DNA of 64,000 nucleotides. It comes from VXYL01 sp965200375. Lineage in GTDB: Bacteria > Pseudomonadota > Gammaproteobacteria > Pseudomonadales > Azotimanducaceae. The translations under genes were made by a program, and so were the position numbers. This document shows positions 1 to 7,443 of the stretch, in pieces. Every line of letters begins with the position of its first letter. The stretch's first letter is position 1. Location of the stretch: contig OZ241353.1 of assembly GCA_965200375.1 (NCBI GenBank), positions 744,001 to 808,000 on the forward strand, given 5' to 3'. Below the pieces are notes generated by a model. It saw only the letters and a list, made by a program, of their open reading frames with translations. It had not been told where the DNA came from and did no database searches.

Positions 1-332
1 GGGGCGAGGACCGGGTGGTGGTGGGGCTTCCCTATCGCAGTCGGCTTGGCGTCGGCCGAATCCACGGCGGCGCCATCAGCGCACTGGTGGACGTCGCCGC
101 CACCGCGGCGTTCTGGTCCAGCCCCCGCCTCTCGCCAGCCGCCCGAGGCGCCACGGTGGGGTTCACGATCAACTTCCTCGCGCTGGCGGTCGCCACGGAC
201 CTGACGGCCACCGCCACCGTGCGTCGCCGGGGCGGTACGCTGTGTACTGGCGACGTGAGCGTGCGCGACAGCGCCGGCGAGGAGGTGGCCACCGCCATCG
301 TCACCTACAAGCTCACCGGCTATCGGCCGTGA
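1..332 (+). CDS. PaaI-type hotdog-fold thioesterase (3' part only)
   Basis: The start lies before the window; about 110 codons are visible, ending TGA at 330-332. The segment HGGAISALVDVA is the active-site helix of PaaI/YdiI-like hotdog thioesterases, which hydrolyse aryl- or acyl-CoA thioesters in the cytoplasm. The downstream segment with alternating beta strands (VGFTINFLA... DLTATATVRRRG... DVSVRD) fits the rest of the fold. Full-length members are usually 130-160 residues, so only a short N-terminus is missing. The substrate cannot be inferred. Confidence 0.8.
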   Translation, partial: GEDRVVVGLPYRSRLGVGRIHGGAISALVDVAATAAFWSSPRLSPAARGATVGFTINFLALAVATDLTATATVRRRGGTLCTGDVSVRDSAGEEVATAIVTYKLTGYRP

Positions 333-445
333 TCGGGCACGGCCTGGCGGCAGCGTTTGGCGTCCCGTCGCCGTTTGCGTAAGCTCTCCCGCAGTCTGAT
401 TCCTGCACAGCCAGTTGCGTCGCCGCGGCGCGAGACGAGGACGAT

Positions 446-2263
446 TTGCCCCCTCCGCATCGCCGCCGGGCCTTGCAGCCGCAACAGGCGCGTCGCCGAT
501 CGGCGGCGACGCCGGTGTCCGTGCCGTCGGAACCGGTGGTGGCCGTGGTTGCTCGCGCGCCGAGGGGCTGGATGGCGCAGTCCGTGGATCCGGCGTTCCG
601 TGGCCGCATCGATCTCGTAGCGCCGCCTCGCGCCAGCCCCGGGGCCGTGGTGGCAGTGCGGGTGACGGCCGTCTCGGACCAAGGGGCCGAAGGCCGCGTG
701 GAGCGGCTGATCGAGGCCGGCGACGAAGCGGCCCGGGCCGCCGAAGCGCTGCTGGTCGCGCACCGCGTGCCCTGCCGTTGGTCCTTCGACCCTGCCGCGC
801 TCCGCCTGCCCGAGGCAGTAGGCGAGGCGGACCCCGCCGGCCGCCGGGATTTGCGGGACTTGCCGCTGGTCACCATCGACGGCGCCGACGCCCGGGACTT
901 CGACGACGCCGTGTACGCGACGCCCCGCACCAGGGGCGGCTGGCGGCTGGTGGTGGCCATCGCCGACGTAAGCCACTACGTGCGGCCGGGGACGGCGCTG
1001 GACGCGGAGGCCCGGCAGCGCGGCAATTCGGTGTATCTGCCGGATCGGGTGGTGCCGATGCTGCCCGAGGCGCTCTCCAACCGCATCTGTTCGCTGGTTC
1101 CGGGAGAAGACCGGCTGAGCGTGGTCTGCGACATGCGCGTGTCCGCCAACGGCCGCGTCTCGGGCCACGCCTTCGCCCCGGCGGTGATCCGCTCCCGGGC
1201 GCGCCTCACCTACGACGACGTGGCGGCGTTCCTCGACGGCCGCCGGGCACCCGCGCTGTCGCCGTCGATTGAGGCATCGCTGCGGGCCTTGCACGGCGTC
1301 TACAAGGCGCTCCTCGAACGCCGCCAGGCGCGGGGCGCCCTGGACCTCGAGACCCGGGAGACCCGCTTGACGCTACGCGGCGGGCAGCCGGCCGGCGTGA
1401 CGCCGGTGCGCCGCAACGACGCCCATCGGCTGATCGAGGAGGCGATGATCGCCGCCAACGTGGCGGCCGCGCAGCATCTCGAAAGACGCCAGCGGCAACA
1501 AGGTCCGCCGCCCCTGTACCGCATCCACGAGCCCCCTGGCGCGGCCAAACTGGCTGCCCTGAACCTAGCGCTGGCCCGGGTCGGCGAACGGCTGCCAGCT
1601 GGGACGCCGACGCCGGCAACGTTGACGGAGTTTTGCGCCCGCGCCCGCGCCAAGTCCTCGTGGCCCGGCTGGATTTGGGACGCGCTGGTGCTGCGCTCGC
1701 TGGAACAGGCCCGCTACGCGCCCGAGCGGCCGAAGCCCAACGGCCACTTCGGGCTGGCGCTGCCCACCTACCTGCACTTCACCTCGCCCATCCGCCGCTA
1801 TGCGGATCTGGTGGTGCATCGAGCCATCAAGGGCGCCGTACACCCGGTGGAAGAACTCGACGCCATCGGCGCCGAAACGTCCATGGCCGAACGCCGCGCC
1901 GAGGCCGTGGAGCGGGGCGTGGACGGCTGGCTGAAGTGCGCCCTGGCGGCGGAACGGATCGGCCGGACCTGCGAAGGCACCATCGCCGCGGTGGCATCCT
2001 TCGGCGCCTTCGTGGAGCTCGACGGGTTGTTCGTGCAGGGGCTGCTGCACGTCTCCGCGCTGGGCCGCGCCTACTTCCACCATGTGCCGGAAGCCATGTC
2101 GCTGGTGGCGGAACGCTCGGGGGCGCGATACGGCTTGGGCGACCGCGTGACGGTGACCATCCAGGACGTGTCGCCGGCCGCCGGCCGCATCGATCTGGCC
2201 CTCGCCGGCACGACCCGGGGACGCCGTAGGGGCAAGGCCCGGCCGGCTTGGGTCCAGCAGTGA
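446..2263 (+). CDS. rnr: RNase R / RNase II family 3'-5' exoribonuclease, short N-terminus
   Basis: Processive 3'-5' exoribonuclease that degrades structured RNA. The RNB catalytic domain is clear: the acidic cluster TIDGADARDFDDAVY carries the metal-binding aspartates, and FTSPIRRYADLVVHR follows later. An S1 RNA-binding domain (CEGTIAAVASFGAFVELDGLFVQGLLHV) and a basic tail (RGRRRGKARPAW) come next. The product is about 605 residues against roughly 750-820 for typical RNase R: the helix-turn-helix and first cold-shock domains are absent and only part of the second OB fold precedes RNB. The reading frame is closed by a TAA at 380-382, so nothing further upstream can be recovered in frame; TTG at 446 or the internal ATG at codon 43 would be the start. 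It overlaps rlmB by 4 bp, the classical rnr-rlmB order. Confidence 0.88.
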   Translation: MPPPHRRRALQPQQARRRSAATPVSVPSEPVVAVVARAPRGWMAQSVDPAFRGRIDLVAPPRASPGAVVAVRVTAVSDQGAEGRVERLIEAGDEAARAAEALLVAHRVPCRWSFDPAALRLPEAVGEADPAGRRDLRDLPLVTIDGADARDFDDAVYATPRTRGGWRLVVAIADVSHYVRPGTALDAEARQRGNSVYLPDRVVPMLPEALSNRICSLVPGEDRLSVVCDMRVSANGRVSGHAFAPAVIRSRARLTYDDVAAFLDGRRAPALSPSIEASLRALHGVYKALLERRQARGALDLETRETRLTLRGGQPAGVTPVRRNDAHRLIEEAMIAANVAAAQHLERRQRQQGPPPLYRIHEPPGAAKLAALNLALARVGERLPAGTPTPATLTEFCARARAKSSWPGWIWDALVLRSLEQARYAPERPKPNGHFGLALPTYLHFTSPIRRYADLVVHRAIKGAVHPVEELDAIGAETSMAERRAEAVERGVDGWLKCALAAERIGRTCEGTIAAVASFGAFVELDGLFVQGLLHVSALGRAYFHHVPEAMSLVAERSGARYGLGDRVTVTIQDVSPAAGRIDLALAGTTRGRRRGKARPAWVQQ

Positions 2264-3021
2264 ACGAGGACTGGGTCTTCGGCATCCACGGCGCGAAGGC
2301 GGCGTTGACAGCGGCGCCGGAGCGCGTCCGTCGCCTGCTGATCGCCGAAGGCCGCCGCCAACCGGATGCGCAGCCCCTGGCGTCCCTGGCAAGAACCTCT
2401 GGCATCCGCGTCGAAACCGTGCCCCGCGCCGCGTTGGACCGGTACGCGGCGGCAGCGGCGTTCCGCGGCAGCCACCAAGGCGTGGCGATGCAACGGTTGG
2501 CCGTGGCCCCAGCCACGGAGCAGGCGCTGATGGCCCGCTGGCCGCTGTTCGCAACGCCGCTGCTGGTGGTGCTGGACGGCGTGGCGGACGCTGGCAATCT
2601 CGGCGCCTGCCTGCGCACGGCCGCCGCCGCGGGCGTCGATGCCGTGCTGCTGCCGAAGCGGGGCGCCGCGCCGCTCGGCAGCGCAGTCGCCAGGGCCGCC
2701 AGCGGCGCCGCGGAGCAGCTGTTTCTGGTCGCGGTCGCCAATCTCGCCCGGCGGCTGGCCTGGCTGCGGCGCCAGGGCGTGTGGCTCGCTGGCGGCGTCG
2801 CTGGCGACGTGGCGGACAGCGTCCCCTACACCGACGTCGACTATCGCGGCGCTGCCGCCATCGTCGTCGGCGGCGAACAGCAGGGACTGCGGGCGCTGAC
2901 GCGCAGGCACTGCGACCATCTGGTCCACATTCCGACCGCCAGCACGGTGCCGAGCCTCAACGTGTCCGTGGCCCTCGGCGTGCTGCTGTTCGAGGCGCGG
3001 CGGCAGCGGACCGATCCATAG
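2260..3021 (+). CDS. rlmB: 23S rRNA (guanosine-2'-O-)-methyltransferase RlmB
   Basis: SpoU/TrmH-family SPOUT enzyme; RlmB uses S-adenosylmethionine to 2'-O-methylate a guanosine (G2251 in E. coli numbering) in 23S rRNA. Visible features are the N-terminal substrate-binding start VFGIHGAKAAL, motif 1 (VVLDGVADAGNLGACLRTA), motif 2 (IVVGGEQQGLR) and motif 3 (IPTASTVPSLNVSVALGVLLFE), the trefoil-knot SAM site. About 253 residues, normal for the family. GTG at 2260 is chosen because it overlaps the upstream TGA as GTGA, giving translational coupling with the RNase R gene, and the conserved N-terminus begins a few codons later. A TTG at 2248 is the alternative. Confidence 0.93.
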   Translation: MNEDWVFGIHGAKAALTAAPERVRRLLIAEGRRQPDAQPLASLARTSGIRVETVPRAALDRYAAAAAFRGSHQGVAMQRLAVAPATEQALMARWPLFATPLLVVLDGVADAGNLGACLRTAAAAGVDAVLLPKRGAAPLGSAVARAASGAAEQLFLVAVANLARRLAWLRRQGVWLAGGVAGDVADSVPYTDVDYRGAAAIVVGGEQQGLRALTRRHCDHLVHIPTASTVPSLNVSVALGVLLFEARRQRTDP

Positions 3022-3058
3022 GCACGTAGGCCCCGCCAGCGAGCGCGGCGGTCGCTGC

Positions 3059-3445
3059 TCAGCCCTCGAGGGCCTGGTGGAAGTAGTAGCAGAGCGCGTC
3101 CGGCGCGACCACGAAGAACACCTGGTATTTCCTGCCGTCGCGTTCGTCGACCCGCCAGTTGCCGGTCTCGACGCCGTTCGCTTCGAGTTCCTGGCGGGCC
3201 CGGGCGATGTCCGTCACCAGAATCGCGGCGCCGTCGTTGCTGGCATCGCCGCCGTTGACGGCGAAGCCGATGCGCACGCCGTCCCGCTCCATCACCACGG
3301 TCGGCACCGGCGTCTCGCGCCGCTCCACTTCGCACAGGCCGAACCGTTCGCCGTACCAGCGGGCGGCTTCGTCGATGTCCCGCACCGGCAGCGCCAGCAC
3401 GTCGTCGGCAAAGGGAAACGCGGCCTCGTACAGCGGGTCTGCCAT
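3059..3445 (-). CDS. VOC superfamily (glyoxalase/bleomycin-resistance-like) protein
   Basis: 128 residues, one vicinal-oxygen-chelate module of paired beta-alpha-beta-beta-beta units: VLALPVRDIDEAARWYGERFGL opens the fold and GRKYQVFFVVAPDALCYYFHQ closes it. Such small stand-alone proteins act as dimeric dioxygenases, lyases or drug-binding proteins; the substrate is not predictable here. The ATG at 3445 has a GGAG ribosome-binding site about 8 nt upstream on the reverse strand. An in-frame extension to 3808 exists but has no VOC-like sequence and overlaps a toxin-gene remnant on the other strand, so it was not used. Convergent with rlmB. Confidence 0.85.
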   Translation of the reverse strand: MADPLYEAAFPFADDVLALPVRDIDEAARWYGERFGLCEVERRETPVPTVVMERDGVRIGFAVNGGDASNDGAAILVTDIARARQELEANGVETGNWRVDERDGRKYQVFFVVAPDALCYYFHQALEG

Positions 3446-3509
3446 AGGGATTTGCTCCGCAAGCGCCGGCGGCGGCGATGAACGCCATGCTCTCACTTTC
3501 CGGCGGGCG

Positions 3510-3703
3510 CGTCTCAAGCGCCTCTCGTCCCGCGAATACTGCGACTGCTGGGAGACTTCGGCTTCCAGGAGTCCATGCGCGGCAGTCACGCAAAGCCGGT
3601 GCGCCTGCGCCGCACCGAAGGCGACCGGGAAGTACGCGAGACACTGGTGGTGCCCGTTCATCGGCAATCGAAGATCGGCACGGTGCGGGCCATCTATCGG
3701 TAG
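3510..3703 (+). pseudogene. Frameshifted HicA-like toxin gene remnant
   Basis: Two frames together read RLKRLSSRE, then ILRLLGDFGFQESMRGSHAK and on to VVPVHRQSKIGTVRAIYR. This matches the HicA mRNA-interferase pattern (L-S-G-R-E-x2-x-L-x2-x-G-F, the catalytic GSH histidine, then V-P-x-H-x5-G-T-x-R-x-I). The frames join by a one-base shift at 3534-3538, and the reading stops at TAG 3701-3703 where HicA normally has Gln (RQAGL); AS-R-F-E-H continues in frame after it. Both a frameshift and a nonsense codon argue for decay rather than sequencing error. No HicB antitoxin gene is visible next to it. The rest of the 434-bp gap 3446-3879 holds no other gene I can support. Confidence 0.6.
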
Positions 3704-3879
3704 GCAAGCCGGTTCGAGCACCAACTCAAGCCGCGCTTCTTCAGTTGCACGCAGTTGCGGGCGACGCCTTCCCGCAGAGCGATTGGCCATGCGGAGGAAC
3801 TGCCACAAGCCACAGGGTGCGCCCCGGTCCCGGCCAGCCTACACTCGCAGACAAGGATCGCGCCCCGCAGGATGCGCCA

Positions 3880-5745
3880 ATGGCTGCCCCACGCCTCGGC
3901 CCGTTCCGCCTGCTCGCCAGCCGGCGCTTCGGGCCGCTGTGCGCCGCTTCGCTGCTCGGCACCGTCGTCGACGTGCTGGTGCTGACGGCGCTCGGCACGT
4001 TGTTTCTCCGCGAGCACGGCATGGCGGCCAGCGATGCCTTGCCCGTGATGTTCGTCTTGGTCGTCGCCTTCGCCGTGCCGCTCATGCTGGTCTCCGCCGC
4101 TGCCGGCGACCTCGGGGACCGGCTGGAGAAGGCGCGAGCGCTTCGCCTTGGGAAGCTCGGCGAGATCGGCATTGCGACGCTGGCCGCGGTTGGGCTGTAC
4201 GCGCAGTGCGCGCCGGCGCTGTGGGCGGCGCTGGTTCTCCTGGGAGTGCGCTGCGGCTGCCTAGGCCCGCTCCGACAGGCGCTGCTGGCGGAGCGGCTGG
4301 CCTCGGATGAACTCGCCGCCGGCTATGCCCTGGGCCATGCGGCGACCTTTGCCGCGGCCGTGCTCGGCGGCGTCGCCGGCAGCGCCTTGGGCGCGTCGCC
4401 GAACGCGCCTGGCACACTCGCGATGCTGGTCGCGGCCGTTGCCGTCGCTGGCTACGTGGCCAGCCGGTGGATTCCAGCGCCAATCCGCCGCCAAGGTCCG
4501 CTGCGGTGGCGGCCCTGGGGCGCCACCCAGGCGGTTCTCAAGCTCGCCCGGGAAGACCGAGCGGTGGCGCAGTCCATGCTCGGCGTCGCCTGGTTCTGGC
4601 TGCTGGCCCTGGCGTACCCGATGCTGCTGCTTGCTTGGGCGGGCGAGCATGGCGAATCGGCGGGCATTGCGCTGGCGGCCGTGTTCGCGCTGGCCGTCGC
4701 CGCTGGCGCCCTGCTGTGCGCCAGGCTGTGCCGGGGACGGGTGGAACTCGGCCTGGTGCCCATCGGGGCCGCTGGCGTCAGCGCTTTCGGCATCGATGCG
4801 GCATTCGCCATGGCGGCGCTGCCGGCGGCCGAGACCGTCGGCGCACTGGCGCTGCTGGGGGCGCTGGGCTCGACGCGGCTGCTGATCGACCTCGGCTGTC
4901 TCGGCGCCAGCGCCGCGCTGTTCGCGGTGCCTTTGCAGGCGAACATCCAAGCGCGCAGCCGGAGCGGCCGCCGCGCTCGGCTGGCGGCCGGCGGCCAGAT
5001 GCTGGCGGCGCCGTTCGCCTTCGGCGGCGCGGCTCTCGTCTTGGGGTGGCTTGCGTTCGGCGCCAGCGCGCCGGAGTTGATGCTGGCGCTGGCGGCCGTA
5101 AATCTCGGCGTCGCGGCGTACATCTTCCGGCAGGTGCCGGAGTTCGCCATGCGCTTTCTGGTGTGGGCGATCTCGCACTCCTTCTATCGGGTCCGCCACG
5201 AAGGGCTGGCGGCGATTCCGGAGCATGGCCCGGCGGTGCTGGCCTGCAACCACGTCAGCTACGTCGACGCGCTGCTGCTCGCCGGCGCGGTGCGAAGGCC
5301 GATACGGTTCGTCGTCTACAAGCCGATCTACGAGATTCCGGTGCTGCGCTCCGTCTTCCGCGCCAGCGGCGCCATTCCCATCGCTGCGGAACACGAGGAT
5401 CCGGCCGCTCTCGAGGCCGCCTTCGCGGCGATTCGCCGGGCGCTGGCGGAAGGCGACCTGCTCTGCATCTTCCCGGAGGGGCGGCTCACGGCGGACGGGC
5501 GCCTCGGCATCTTCCGCAAGGGCATCGAGCGCATCCTGGCGGAGACGCCGGTGCCGGTGGTGCCCATGGCGCTGCGCGGTCTGTGGGGCAGCTTCTTCAG
5601 CCGCCACGGCAAGGGCGCCTTCCGGCGCTTGCCCGGGCGCTTCTGGAGCCGCGTGACCATCGCTGCCGGGGCGCCGGTGCCGCCAGCGCTGGCGACTGCC
5701 GAGCTGCTGCGCAGCCAGGTCGCCGCGCTGGCCGAGCCAACATGA
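3880..5745 (+). CDS. MFS lysophospholipid transporter-like / PlsC acyltransferase fusion
   Basis: 621 residues. The N-terminal two-thirds is a multi-pass major facilitator (RLLASRRFGPLCAASLLGTV and many later hydrophobic segments) like LplT. The C-terminal third is a PlsC/LPLAT domain with the catalytic NHVSYVD (HX4D box) and the FPEGRLT substrate motif. Together they suggest flipping of lysophospholipid across the inner membrane followed by re-acylation. In many gammaproteobacteria a third acyl-ACP/acyl-CoA ligase domain (Aas) follows; it is missing here, so the acyl donor must come from elsewhere. ATG at 3880 starts just before the conserved MFS N-terminus; upstream in-frame sequence is the toxin remnant. 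Overlaps the next gene by 4 bp (ATGA). Confidence 0.87.
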   Translation: MAAPRLGPFRLLASRRFGPLCAASLLGTVVDVLVLTALGTLFLREHGMAASDALPVMFVLVVAFAVPLMLVSAAAGDLGDRLEKARALRLGKLGEIGIATLAAVGLYAQCAPALWAALVLLGVRCGCLGPLRQALLAERLASDELAAGYALGHAATFAAAVLGGVAGSALGASPNAPGTLAMLVAAVAVAGYVASRWIPAPIRRQGPLRWRPWGATQAVLKLAREDRAVAQSMLGVAWFWLLALAYPMLLLAWAGEHGESAGIALAAVFALAVAAGALLCARLCRGRVELGLVPIGAAGVSAFGIDAAFAMAALPAAETVGALALLGALGSTRLLIDLGCLGASAALFAVPLQANIQARSRSGRRARLAAGGQMLAAPFAFGGAALVLGWLAFGASAPELMLALAAVNLGVAAYIFRQVPEFAMRFLVWAISHSFYRVRHEGLAAIPEHGPAVLACNHVSYVDALLLAGAVRRPIRFVVYKPIYEIPVLRSVFRASGAIPIAAEHEDPAALEAAFAAIRRALAEGDLLCIFPEGRLTADGRLGIFRKGIERILAETPVPVVPMALRGLWGSFFSRHGKGAFRRLPGRFWSRVTIAAGAPVPPALATAELLRSQVAALAEPT

Positions 5746-6143
5746 GGAGCGCCTTCGACTACCGGGACCTGCGCCTGTTCGAGCCCTTCCCCGGCGAACT
5801 GCCCGTCGATCTGGTGGGCGCCGGGGATCCGGCGACGGTGCGGGTGGCCAAGCTCGACGGCGCGGTGATAGGCGCCTATCGGCTGCGCCGCGCCGCCGCC
5901 GCCCGCTTCGTGCTGGCTGCGCTCGGCGTCCATCCGCCCTACCGAGGCCGAGGCGCGGGGCGCTGGCTGCTCGGCCATGCCCTGGGGGTGGCGGAGTCCA
6001 AGGGCGGCCGCAGCGTCCTCGCCTGGGCCGCCGACTGCCCGAAGGCGCGACGCTTCCTGCAGCGGGCCGGCTTCGTGGCCGCGAAGCAAGGCGAGGTCGA
6101 CGCCGAACGGAGCGCGCTGGTGTTCCACATGACGCCGGAGTAA
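5742..6143 (+). CDS. GNAT family N-acetyltransferase
   Basis: 133 residues. The acetyl-CoA-binding motif A is LGVHPPYRGRGAGRWLLGHAL (R-G-x-G-x-G/A type), followed by the second half of the fold ending ARRFLQRAGFVAAKQG. Small GNAT enzymes transfer acetyl groups to amines on proteins or metabolites; the substrate is unknown. The ATG overlaps the stop of the transporter-acyltransferase gene as ATGA, so the two are probably translated together. Whether the enzyme has a role in membrane lipid repair or is simply a rider in the operon cannot be told from sequence. Confidence 0.82.
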   Translation: MRSAFDYRDLRLFEPFPGELPVDLVGAGDPATVRVAKLDGAVIGAYRLRRAAAARFVLAALGVHPPYRGRGAGRWLLGHALGVAESKGGRSVLAWAADCPKARRFLQRAGFVAAKQGEVDAERSALVFHMTPE

Positions 6144-6176
6144 GGAGTAGCCCCGTGCTTCGCCTCGCCAGAAGCG

Positions 6177-6214
6177 ACAGTCCATGTGCTAGAAAACCGG
6201 ACAGATCATGTGCT
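6177..6214. repeat. Two direct 14-bp repeats with 24-bp period, possible insertion-sequence end
   Basis: ACAGTCCATGTGCT (6177-6190) and ACAGATCATGTGCT (6201-6214) match at 12 of 14 bases, separated by AGAAAACCGG. Tandem motifs of this kind are found at the ends of some IS elements (IS21- and IS481-like, from memory). No transposase or second end is seen nearby, so this would be a remnant. It lies in the 250-bp gap between the GNAT gene and cobS. Confidence 0.35.
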
Positions 6215-6296
6215 CCCGACAGCCGCCTGCCCTTCACGCTTGGCGGGACGCGGTTCGACGTGAAAACGCCCGCACCACGCGGCCACGCGGCAGGAC

Positions 6297-6327
6297 TTTA
6301 CATATCGGCGGGCACTTCGGCTTTAAT
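6297..6327 (+). promoter_or_regulatory. Possible sigma-70 promoter for cobS-cobT
   Basis: TTTACA (6297-6302) and TTTAAT (6322-6327) lie 19 bp apart in an otherwise GC-rich gap, about 70 bp before the cobS ATG. The spacing is long and the match is moderate, so this is tentative. No cobalamin-riboswitch signature was seen in the leader. Confidence 0.25.
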
Positions 6328-6394
6328 AGGCGGCTTCGCAGTCGCCGGCGCCGCGCCCCTCGCACACGGCAAGCGCTGCCAGCATCGGACGCCA

Positions 6395-7438
6395 ATGAAC
6401 GCCCAGCACTCTGCCGCCGCGCCGTCGGCGTCGACCAGCCACGAAGCGCCGCCGGCGGTCTTGAGGCCGGACATGCTGCCGGACGCAACGGTGAACGTGC
6501 GCGAGCAGTTCGGCCTCGATCAGGACCTCGACGTCCCGGCGTTCAGCTACCGCACCGAGCATGTGCCGGACATCGACGAGGACTACCGATTCGATCCGGA
6601 CACCACGCTCGCCATTCTGGCCGGTTTCGCGCACAACCGCCGGGTGATGATCCAGGGCTACCACGGCACCGGCAAGTCGACGCACATCGAGCAAGTGGCG
6701 GCGCGCCTGAACTGGCCATGCGTCCGCGTGAACCTGGACAGCCACATCAGCCGCATCGACCTCGTGGGCAAGGACGCCATCGTCATCGAGGACGGCCAGC
6801 AGATCACCTCCTTCAAGGAAGGCATCCTGCCCTGGGCCCTGCAGCATCCCACGGCGCTGGTGTTCGACGAGTACGACGCCGGCCGCCCGGACGTGATGTT
6901 CGTGATCCAGCGCGTGCTCGAAGTGGAAGGCAAGCTGACGCTCCTGGACCAGAACCGCATCGTGCGCCCGCATCCCGCCTTCCGGCTGTTCTCCACCACC
7001 AACACCGTGGGCCTCGGCGACACCACCGGCCTCTACCACGGCACGCAGCAGATCAACCAGGGCCAGATGGATCGCTGGAACATCGTCACCACGCTGAACT
7101 ACCTGCCCCACGACATGGAAGTGGACATCGTGTTCGGCAAGGCCAAGGCGTGGCAGGGGGTGGAGGACGGCAGGCGCATGATCGGCAACATGGTGGCGGT
7201 GGCGGATCTCACCCGCAAAGGCTTCGTCAACGGCGACATCTCCGTGGTGATGTCGCCGCGCACGGTGCTCACCTGGGCGGAGAACGCAGACATCTTCCAC
7301 GATGTCGCGTTCGGTTTTCGCGTCTCCTTCCTGAACAAGTGCGACGAGCTCGAACGCCCTACCGTGGCGGAATACTTCCAGCGCTGCATGGGCGAGGACC
7401 TCGGCGATGCCACGCGGGGCATCACCCTCAAGGGCTGA
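6395..7438 (+). CDS. cobS: CobS-type AAA+ ATPase (aerobic cobaltochelatase subunit)
   Basis: 347 residues. MoxR/CobS-type AAA+ ATPase: Walker A GYHGTGKS at about 88-95, Walker B region TALVFDEYDAGRPD, sensor segment FRLFSTTNT, and the N-terminal signature REQFGLDQDLDVPAFSYRTEHVPDIDEDYRFD typical of CobS. In the aerobic cobalamin pathway CobS and CobT form a ring complex that drives CobN to insert Co2+ into hydrogenobyrinic acid a,c-diamide. ATG at 6395 is chosen; the ATG at codon 27 would give an N-terminus closer to that of characterised CobS. CobT follows 5 bp after its stop. CobN is not in the window. Confidence 0.9.
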   Translation: MNAQHSAAAPSASTSHEAPPAVLRPDMLPDATVNVREQFGLDQDLDVPAFSYRTEHVPDIDEDYRFDPDTTLAILAGFAHNRRVMIQGYHGTGKSTHIEQVAARLNWPCVRVNLDSHISRIDLVGKDAIVIEDGQQITSFKEGILPWALQHPTALVFDEYDAGRPDVMFVIQRVLEVEGKLTLLDQNRIVRPHPAFRLFSTTNTVGLGDTTGLYHGTQQINQGQMDRWNIVTTLNYLPHDMEVDIVFGKAKAWQGVEDGRRMIGNMVAVADLTRKGFVNGDISVVMSPRTVLTWAENADIFHDVAFGFRVSFLNKCDELERPTVAEYFQRCMGEDLGDATRGITLKG

Positions 7439-7443
7439 CGGCC

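Noticed and set aside
4261..6237. 658-codon reverse-strand open frame
   Set aside because: It runs antisense to the transporter-acyltransferase and GNAT genes and is rich in Arg/Pro/Gly, as expected for a high-GC shadow frame with no recognisable domain.
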